From: CALANV01 sp036381615
GTDB taxonomy: Bacteria; Pseudomonadota; Alphaproteobacteria; CACIAM-22H2
Assembly (NCBI GenBank): GCA_036381615.1
Contig: DASVCL010000078.1
Span: 1-64,000 of the forward strand
DNA: 64,000 nucleotides
Reading direction: 5' to 3'
The notes under the pieces were generated by a model. It worked only from the letters and a program-made list of their open reading frames with translations. It ran no database searches and was not told the origin of the DNA. The position numbers and the translations under genes were made by a program. This document shows positions 58,893 to 64,000 of the stretch, piece by piece. Numbering within the stretch: position 1 is the first letter of the stretch; every line of letters begins with the position of its first letter.

Positions 58893-59980
58893 CAGCCGAC
58901 CCTCCGGCGCCAGAGCGCGGCAAGCGTCGGCACCAGGCCCTTGGGCATAAAGATCATGACGGCGATCAGGATCGCGCCGAGGGCAAGATGCTTGAAATCG
59001 TGGACTGCGGCGAGGACCTGCGGCAGTGCCGTCAGGATCGCGGCACCGACGACCGAGCCGAAGATGGAAGCCATGCCGCCCAGCACCACCATGGTCACGA
59101 ACTCGATCGAACGCAGGAACCCGGCCTCGACTGGCGTCACGAACCGCTCCGCATGGGCGAACAGCGAACCGGCGATGCTCGCGAACACCGCCGAGACGAC
59201 GAAGACCAGGACCTTGTACCGCGTGACGTCGATCCCGGTCGTCTCGGCGGCGACCTCGGAGCCGTGGAGCGCCCGCAGCGCCCGACCCATCGGCGATTCG
59301 ACGAGGTTGAGCGCGAGCCACACCGCGAGCACCAGGACGATGCCCGAAATCCAGTACCAGGTGACCGCGCCGGTGAGGCGCCAGGGGCCGACCCAAAGGG
59401 CGGGCACGCTCATGCCGTCGGGACCGCCGGTCAGCGGAATCTCGCGGTTGATGATGATGGAGATGATGATGCCGAGCCCGAGCGTCGCCATCGCCAGATA
59501 GTGCCCCTTGAGGCGCAGGATCGGCCGCGCCACGAGGAAGGCGAGCACGCCCACCCCGACGGCGCCGGCGAGCATGGCGACGAGCCCGGGCCAGCCGAAC
59601 CGCGCCGTCAGGATCGCGGAGGCATAGCCGCCGAGCGCGAAGAATCCGGCGTGCCCGAGGCTGATCTGGCCGGCATAACCGATCAGCAGGTTCAACCCGA
59701 CGCAGACGATGGCATGCAGCGCCGTCTTGATCGCGACATCGAAATAGAAGTTGTTCGGCAGGAACAGGGGCAGGATCGCCACGATAGCGGCGAGCAGCAG
59801 GACCCCGCCGGTTCGCGCGGAAAAGAGCCATGCGCCGACCGTTCGGACGGGGCGGATGTCGTCCTGACCCGGCCCTTCCCCCGTCGAGGCAAAGGAGGCG
59901 AGAGGTGCATCCTTCGAACCCCCGTGCCCCTTGCCGGCGACGGACAGGTTGAAGGGTGATTTCTGCGCGCGATCGCCCAT
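58892..59980 (-). CDS. livM: LivM-type permease with a repeat-derived N-terminal insertion (system 2)
   Basis: 362-residue permease, with the family's LNLLIGYAGQISLGHAGFFALGGYASA (in part), LKGHYLAMATLGLG and VVLGGMASIFGSVVGA. Before the first helix there is an unusual polar stretch of about 35 residues (SPFNLSVAGKGHGGSKDAP...) encoded by DNA that looks like an intergenic repeat. The ATG at 59980 lies 4 bases after the livH stop; a GTG at 60001 is an alternative. Confidence 0.9.
   Translation of the reverse strand: MGDRAQKSPFNLSVAGKGHGGSKDAPLASFASTGEGPGQDDIRPVRTVGAWLFSARTGGVLLLAAIVAILPLFLPNNFYFDVAIKTALHAIVCVGLNLLIGYAGQISLGHAGFFALGGYASAILTARFGWPGLVAMLAGAVGVGVLAFLVARPILRLKGHYLAMATLGLGIIISIIINREIPLTGGPDGMSVPALWVGPWRLTGAVTWYWISGIVLVLAVWLALNLVESPMGRALRALHGSEVAAETTGIDVTRYKVLVFVVSAVFASIAGSLFAHAERFVTPVEAGFLRSIEFVTMVVLGGMASIFGSVVGAAILTALPQVLAAVHDFKHLALGAILIAVMIFMPKGLVPTLAALWRRRVG
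59865..59957. repeat. Repeat-like GC-rich insertion inside the livM 5' coding region
   Basis: C/G-rich arms (CCCGGCCCTTCCCCC on the plus strand, with GGCGAGAGGTG and a closing GGTTGAAGGG) resemble the dispersed CCCTCxCCC/GGGAGAGGG-type intergenic repeats of this genome, such as the one at 60878. It stays in frame and adds about 30 residues to the N terminus of LivM. Confidence 0.45.
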
Positions 59981-59984
59981 CGTG

Positions 59985-60857
59985 TCACACCCGCTCCGCA
60001 CCCTTCGCGCCGAACAGGCCGCTCGGCATGAAGAACAGCACGCCCAGAATGATCACGAAGGCGACGGCGTCCTTGTAGGCGGAACTGACATAACCGGCCG
60101 CCATCGCCTCGATGACGCCGAGTACGATTCCGCCCGCCACGGCGCCGAAACTGCTTCCCAGACCGCCGAGGATGGCAGCGGCGAATCCCTTGAGCCCCAG
60201 CATGATGCCGATGTCGTACTTGGTAAGCGTGATCGGTGCCGTCAGAATACCCGCAAGCGCGCCGAGACCCGCAGCCAGGCCGAAGCTGACCAGCAGGATG
60301 GTCCGGACCTCGATCCCGACGAGCTGAGCCGCGATCCGGTTGTGCGAGGTCGCGAGCACCGCCTTGCCGAGGCGCGTGTGCTCGAAGAACCATTTGAGCC
60401 CGGCGACGACGACGACGAGCGCGCCGATGATCCACAGGCTCTGCTGCTGCAGCGCGGCACCTCCGATCATGATCGGCGCGTCGCCCGAAAATCCAGGCAG
60501 GCGATGGAAGTCCTTGCCGAGCGTCACCTCGACGGCGCCGCGGATGAAGATCGACGCGCCGATGGTGATGATGATCAGCGTCACGACGGTGGCATCGCGC
60601 GCCGGCTCCACCGCGAACTTCTCGAGGATCAGGCCCACCGCAACGACGATGCAGACCGCGAGCGGCACGGCGACGAACAGCGGCAGGCCGGCCGCCATCA
60701 GGAACACCGTGCCCATCCCGCCCAGCATGACGAACTCGCCCTGGGCGAAGTTGATGACGTGACTTGCGTTATAGATGATCGAGAACCCGAGCCCGACCAG
60801 CGCGTAAATCGCGCCGACGGTGATGCCGGACAACAGGAACTGCAGGAATTCGGCCAC
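59985..60857 (-). CDS. livH: LivH-type permease (system 2)
   Basis: 290-residue inner-membrane permease, with LSGITVGAIYALVGLGFSIIYNASHVINFAQGEFVMLGG (in part) at the N terminus and LKGFAAAILGGLGSSFGAVAGG toward the end, both LivH hallmarks. First permease of the block, 153 bases after the binding-protein gene, the gap being filled by a long repeat with two hairpins. Confidence 0.93.
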   Translation of the reverse strand: MAEFLQFLLSGITVGAIYALVGLGFSIIYNASHVINFAQGEFVMLGGMGTVFLMAAGLPLFVAVPLAVCIVVAVGLILEKFAVEPARDATVVTLIIITIGASIFIRGAVEVTLGKDFHRLPGFSGDAPIMIGGAALQQQSLWIIGALVVVVAGLKWFFEHTRLGKAVLATSHNRIAAQLVGIEVRTILLVSFGLAAGLGALAGILTAPITLTKYDIGIMLGLKGFAAAILGGLGSSFGAVAGGIVLGVIEAMAAGYVSSAYKDAVAFVIILGVLFFMPSGLFGAKGAERV

Positions 60858-60877
60858 TCGACGGCTCCCGCTTTTCG

Positions 60878-61004
60878 CCCTACCCCCACCCCAGCCCCTC
60901 CCCCGCGAGCGGGAGAGGGGTGTTTGGAGCGCGGCTTGAAGTCCCTCTCCCGCCTAAGCGGGAGAGGAAGGTGCCCGCGGCGACGCCGCGGGCGGGTGAG
61001 GGTG
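60878..61004. repeat. Dispersed intergenic repeat with two hairpins between livK-like gene and livH
   Basis: The sequence begins CCCTACCCCCACCCCAGCCC, contains CCCGCGAGCGGGAGAGGGG, then CCCTCTCCCGCCTAAGCGGG and CCCGCGGCGACGCCGCGGG, and ends GGGTGAGGGTGA. Two or three strong hairpins can form. This is the type of repeat found scattered between genes in high-GC alphaproteobacteria. It could lower expression of downstream liv genes compared with the binding protein gene. Confidence 0.7.
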
Positions 61005-61010
61005 ATCGAT

Positions 61011-62171
61011 CTACTCGATCAGCTTCCAGGTGTTGTTGCGCACTTCGACCATTTTGAACGAGTCGAGCGACAGGCCCATGTGGTCGTTGGGCGACATGTT
61101 GTAGATGCCGTCCGCGCCGATGAAGCGCTTCGTCTTCTCGATCTCGTCGCGGACCTTCGCCTTGTCGGTGCCGCCGGCGCGCTTGATCGCCTCAAGCGCG
61201 ATATGCAGCCCGTCAAAGGCGTGACCGCCGAAGCCGGAGACCGGCTGGTTGTAGGCCGCGCGATACGCCTTGACGTAACCGAGCGAAACCTCGCGCTGCG
61301 GGTCGCCGGCCGGCAGCTGCTCGGCGACCAGAAGCGCGGGCACCGGCAGGCGGATGCCCTCGGCCCCACCGCCGGCACCGTCGATGAACTGCTGCGAGGC
61401 GACGCCGTGGTTGAAGTAGAACGGAATGTTGGTCATCCCGAGCTGCTTCCAGTTGCGCGCCGTGATCGAGGTCGGCGCGCCGAAGCCGCAGCCGAAGATC
61501 GCCTGCACGCCCGGCGTGTTCTTGATCTTGGTGAGCTGCGGCGACATGTCGGTGTCGGTCGGCGCGTAGGTCTCGTCGGCGACGATCTTCATGCCCCACT
61601 TCGGCGCCATCGCGTGGGCCTCCTTGCGGCAGGACTGATCGAAGCCGCCGGAGCCGCCGATGACGGCGACGTTGGTCAAGTTCCGCTTCTTCATGTCCTC
61701 GTACGCCTTCTCGACCGCCATGCGGTCGGAGTGCGGCATCTTGAAGACCCATTTCTTCACGGGTTCGACGATGACGTTGGCGCCGGCAAGCGAGATGAAC
61801 GGGATCTCCTCTTCCGTGGCGATCGGCACCACCGCCATGGTCTCGCCGGTCGTGCTGCCGCCGATGAGGATGTCGACCTGGTCCTCCTCGATCAGGCGGC
61901 GCGCGAAGGTCGTCGCCTGCTTGGCGTCGCCGGCGCTGTCATAGATCACCAGCTCGAGCTTGCGGCCGAGGATCCCCCCCTCCTTGTTGATCTTGTCGAC
62001 GTAGAGGCGAAGCGTCTTGGCCTCGGGGTCACCCAGGAACGAGGCAGGCCCGGTGACTGCCAGGAACGAGCCGATCTTGATCGGCTTCTGCGCCTGCGCG
62101 TCGGGTGCGAAGGTGAATGCCGCCCCCGCAGCGAGGATCGCCAGCACATGGCGACGGGACAATCTCATCAT
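61011..62171 (-). CDS. Branched-chain amino acid-type periplasmic binding protein (system 2)
   Basis: 386-residue receptor. The N terminus MMRLSRRHVLAILAAGAAFTF has twin Arg followed by a hydrophobic segment and an AQA cleavage site near 28, so Tat export is possible. The mature part opens KPIKIGSFLAVTGPASFLGDPE (in part), and VYGPTGE-type contacts (GGSTTGETMAVVPIATEEEIPF, in part) line the ligand site. The ATG at 62171 has a GGAGG box. First gene of the second Liv system, facing the Crp/Fnr gene across an operator-like palindrome. Confidence 0.9.
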   Translation of the reverse strand: MMRLSRRHVLAILAAGAAFTFAPDAQAQKPIKIGSFLAVTGPASFLGDPEAKTLRLYVDKINKEGGILGRKLELVIYDSAGDAKQATTFARRLIEEDQVDILIGGSTTGETMAVVPIATEEEIPFISLAGANVIVEPVKKWVFKMPHSDRMAVEKAYEDMKKRNLTNVAVIGGSGGFDQSCRKEAHAMAPKWGMKIVADETYAPTDTDMSPQLTKIKNTPGVQAIFGCGFGAPTSITARNWKQLGMTNIPFYFNHGVASQQFIDGAGGGAEGIRLPVPALLVAEQLPAGDPQREVSLGYVKAYRAAYNQPVSGFGGHAFDGLHIALEAIKRAGGTDKAKVRDEIEKTKRFIGADGIYNMSPNDHMGLSLDSFKMVEVRNNTWKLIE

Positions 62172-62203
62172 AGTCGTCAGCCTCCCTCGAATTCTGAGCT
62201 ATA

Positions 62204-62221
62204 TAGTTGCACTTGTAACTA
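62204..62221. promoter_or_regulatory. Imperfect 18-bp palindrome upstream of the second Liv system
   Basis: TAGTTGCACTTGTAACTA reads almost the same on both strands (14 of 18 positions). It lies 33 bases upstream of the binding-protein start, in the 193-base gap to the divergent Crp/Fnr gene. Likely operator for a dimeric repressor; it does not match the TTGAT-N4-ATCAA site expected for Fnr-type proteins. Confidence 0.5.
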
Positions 62222-62364
62222 ACTCGCGCGCCCCCTGTCCAGCGGGCTCGATCCGCGATCATAGGAAGTGCCCCCGCACGATGTCCATGAACGGCCGCCG
62301 CCTGTTCCATGACACGACCGTAGCGTTAAGATTTCGTGGGCGATGCCCCTCAATGGAGTGATAC

Positions 62365-63033
62365 GTGTCCCGCATCACGGCCGAAACCTGGCGGCTTCCC
62401 GACGACCTCGCCGGCCCCTGGCTGCGCGCGACGCATCTCGGCCGGCGCATCCACCGCGCCAAGGGGACGGTCCTTTACGAGCAGGGCGAGGTCTCGTCGC
62501 GCTTCTGGTTCGTTCTGGCCGGCCAGGTCAAAGTCTCGATGCTCCGCGCCAGCGGCGAGGAAGTCATCCTCGAGATCATGGGCCGCGGCGCACTCTGCGG
62601 CGAGGGGGCGGCCTTCGACGGCATCCCCCGATTCTCCACCGGCACCGTCTGGCGCGATGCAGAGCTGATCGAGTTCGACGCGACCAGGCTGCGCGACGCC
62701 TTCCGCGACGACCCTGATCTCGCGTTGTCGCTGCTCCGCATTACCGGCCTGAAGCAGCGCGTGCTCGCGGTGCGGCTGGAGCGCGCCTACGCCCCATCGC
62801 CCGAGGGCCGAATCGGCGAGTTCCTGCTTCGACTCGGCGAGCTCTACGCCAAGCCGACACGCGAGGGGAAGCTGATCCAGGTCTACCTCACGCACGAGCA
62901 GATCGCCGCGATCACCGGCACCTCGCGCGTGACGGTGACGCGCGCGCTCAGCCGCTTGAAGAAGTCCGGCGCGATCGGCGTGCGCGACGGCCTGATCCAC
63001 GTCCTCGATGCCGACGCCCTCCGGCGCACCTGA
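62365..63033 (+). CDS. Crp/Fnr-family transcriptional regulator
   Basis: 222-residue regulator. The N-terminal cyclic-nucleotide-binding-type beta roll (GTVLYEQGEVSSRFWFVLAGQVKVSM, in part; EIMGRGALCGEGAAFDG) lacks the Cys set of Fnr, so it probably senses a small molecule and not oxygen through an Fe-S cluster. The C-terminal winged helix has YLTHEQIAAITGTSRVTVTRALSRL. The GTG start at 62365 has a GGAG box 6 bases upstream. It may control the divergent Liv system. Confidence 0.9.
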   Translation: MSRITAETWRLPDDLAGPWLRATHLGRRIHRAKGTVLYEQGEVSSRFWFVLAGQVKVSMLRASGEEVILEIMGRGALCGEGAAFDGIPRFSTGTVWRDAELIEFDATRLRDAFRDDPDLALSLLRITGLKQRVLAVRLERAYAPSPEGRIGEFLLRLGELYAKPTREGKLIQVYLTHEQIAAITGTSRVTVTRALSRLKKSGAIGVRDGLIHVLDADALRRT

Positions 63034-63133
63034 CCACCGGCCGCCGCGCCGGCCCTCCTAACCGGCATGTATCCCGCGATACAGACCGCCGGCCGGATTC
63101 CCGTTATCTGTCACCGACCGAAGGAGATGAGGA

Positions 63134-63526
63134 ATGAACAAGTCCCATAATCCAGGCACCATCGCGCCGCCTTTCCGCAACATCTATTCCCACGGCATCG
63201 AAGTGCCGGCGGGCGCCCGCACGCTATGGATCTCGGGCCAGGTCGGCACGAAGCCGGACGGATCGATCGCACCGGACTGCGCCGGGCAGGCCGAGCAGAT
63301 CATGCAGAACATCGGCGCGATCCTCGCCGAGGCCGGCATGAGCTTTGCCGACCTCGTCAAGATCAACGCCTATCTCGTGCGTGCGGAAGACATCGCGACC
63401 TTCGCCCCCATTCGCGCCAAGTATCTCGCCGGCGCCAAGCCGGCGATGACGACGGTGGTGGTGACCGCCCTCGCCCAGCCGTCGTGGCTGATCGAGGTCG
63501 AGGCCGTCGCCGCGAAGTCCGGCTAG
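63134..63526 (+). CDS. RidA/YjgF family protein lacking the catalytic Arg
   Basis: 130-residue RidA-fold protein. GTIAPPFRNIYSHGIEVPAG, LWISGQVGTKPDGS and GAILAEAGMSFADLVKINAYLV are family-typical. RidA deaminases use an Arg in a VxVAxLPRxxxVEIEA-like strand; here that strand reads TALAQPSWLIEVEAVA, with no Arg, so 2-aminoacrylate deaminase activity is unlikely and a lyase or binding role fits better. An AGGAGATGAGG box precedes the ATG. It is followed 24 bases later by a flavoprotein gene, so they may share a pathway. Confidence 0.88.
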   Translation: MNKSHNPGTIAPPFRNIYSHGIEVPAGARTLWISGQVGTKPDGSIAPDCAGQAEQIMQNIGAILAEAGMSFADLVKINAYLVRAEDIATFAPIRAKYLAGAKPAMTTVVVTALAQPSWLIEVEAVAAKSG

Positions 63527-63550
63527 GCGGTATCGAGGTAGGAGCGGGCG

Positions 63551-64000
63551 ATGACCGGCGCCAGACCTCTCGTCGGAGACTCACCTCTCCCGCCGCCGGC
63601 TGCGCCCGTGCCCGATGAACTCATCGCGCGCGCCCGCGCGCTGGTCCCCGTCCTGCGGCAGCGTGCGGCCGCGTGCGAGGCGGAAAAGCGCATCCCCGAT
63701 GACACGGTGCGCGACCTCGTCGAGGCAGGCTTCTTCCGCATCACCATGCCGAGAAGCGCCGGCGGCTATGCGATGCGCCCCTCCGTGCTGTGGGCCGTAG
63801 CGCGCGAGATCGGCCGCGGCTGCGGCTCGACCGCATGGATCATGAGTCTCCTGGGCCTTCACCCGTGGCTCGTCGGCATGTTCGCACCCGAGGCGCAGCG
63901 CGACGTGTTCGCCGACGGCGACGCCATCGTGCCGGTGCTGACGGGCGGCGTCGGCCGCGACATCACGGTCACGCCCGTCCCCGGCGGCTATGAGGTCAGC
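63551..64000 (+). CDS. Acyl-CoA dehydrogenase-fold flavin monooxygenase, 3' end outside window
   Basis: First 150 residues of an ACAD-like flavoprotein starting at the ATG at 63551 (GGAGCGGG box). The opening helices (ELIARARALVPVLRQRAAACEAEKRIPDDTVRDL, in part), GFFRITMPRSAGG and IGRGCGSTAWIMSLLGLHPW match the HpaB/HsaA/DszC-like group that adds oxygen using reduced flavin rather than the ordinary CoA dehydrogenases. The frame runs off the window, so the C-terminal half and stop are not seen. RidA just upstream suggests a joint catabolic unit. Confidence 0.82.
   Translation, partial: MTGARPLVGDSPLPPPAAPVPDELIARARALVPVLRQRAAACEAEKRIPDDTVRDLVEAGFFRITMPRSAGGYAMRPSVLWAVAREIGRGCGSTAWIMSLLGLHPWLVGMFAPEAQRDVFADGDAIVPVLTGGVGRDITVTPVPGGYEVS

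Noticed and set aside
62204..62221. Fnr box for the neighbouring Crp/Fnr regulator
   Set aside because: It does not fit TTGAT-N4-ATCAA or the Crp consensus.

Overview
This is a GC-rich chromosomal window with dense, short-spaced, often overlapping genes and frequent GTG/TTG starts. The mix of cobS/cobT with an adjacent J-domain gene, two LivFGMHK-type uptake systems, a paaN-type phenylacetate gene set, DUF2783, DUF3618 and YajQ points to an alphaproteobacterium, most likely a soil or water heterotroph living on organic acids, aromatics and organosulfur compounds. I cannot name the genus. I saw no rRNA, tRNA, CRISPR array, prophage or intact insertion sequence.

Region 1 (1-7.5 kb) is mostly housekeeping: a truncated DMT-family permease, an RlpA-like protein, a phytase-like esterase, a Tat-exported dienelactone-hydrolase-like protein, cobT-cobS (cobaltochelatase) and a J-domain protein.

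Region 2 (7.6-23.7 kb) is the most interesting part. A long minus-strand gene run is read away from a divergent GntR/UTRA regulator. In transcription order it holds suyA-suyB (sulfolactate sulfo-lyase), three genes for the Fe-S and membrane subunits of a succinate-dehydrogenase-like complex, a TauE/SafE anion exporter, a TauABC/SsuABC-type importer, a two-subunit class I fumarase-like hydro-lyase, the flavoprotein of the SDH-like complex, slcC and comC (two sulfolactate dehydrogenases of opposite stereospecificity), then an acyl-CoA-dehydrogenase-like protein, a CaiB-type CoA-transferase and a FAS1-like/MaoC dehydratase. 3-Sulfopropanoate, 3-sulfoacrylate and 3-sulfolactate are the sulfonate analogues of succinate, fumarate and malate. 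I therefore infer a route: import, oxidation by the SDH-like complex, hydration by the fumarase-like enzyme, cleavage by SuyAB to pyruvate and sulfite, and sulfite export. I know of no described pathway of this form. The terminal CoA-transferase/ACAD pair resembles the Act/Acd pair of 3-sulfinopropionate degradation, which would also release sulfite.

Region 3 (23.7-34.1 kb) is a second catabolic island: three short-chain dehydrogenases, a complete LivFGMHK importer, a divergent GntR/FCD regulator with two matching TTGTATACA sites, and a flavoprotein related to 3-ketosteroid delta-1-dehydrogenase. A cyclic ketone or alcohol, possibly steroid- or terpenoid-like, is the likely substrate class. 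A glutathione transferase follows.

Region 4 (34.4-42.4 kb) holds miscellaneous single genes: gamma-glutamyltransferase, VOC protein, CGNR regulator with a palindromic operator, DUF4126 with a tiny coupled upstream gene, paaY, LysE exporter, YnfA, DUF488 and an HxlR regulator.

Region 5 (42.6-52.2 kb) is phenylacetate and aromatic catabolism: paaN, divergent paaG-paaH-paaI-paaJ, paaK, then a flavin monooxygenase with its DUF2783 partner behind a perfect 22-bp palindrome. The oxygenase genes paaABCDE are not in the window.

Region 6 (52.2-64 kb) contains yajQ, a three-gene envelope module ending in DUF3618, a YihY/BrkB membrane protein, a metallo-beta-lactamase-fold protein with an incomplete metal site, a second LivFGMHK importer, a Crp/Fnr regulator, a RidA-family protein and the start of an ACAD-like flavoprotein cut by the window edge.
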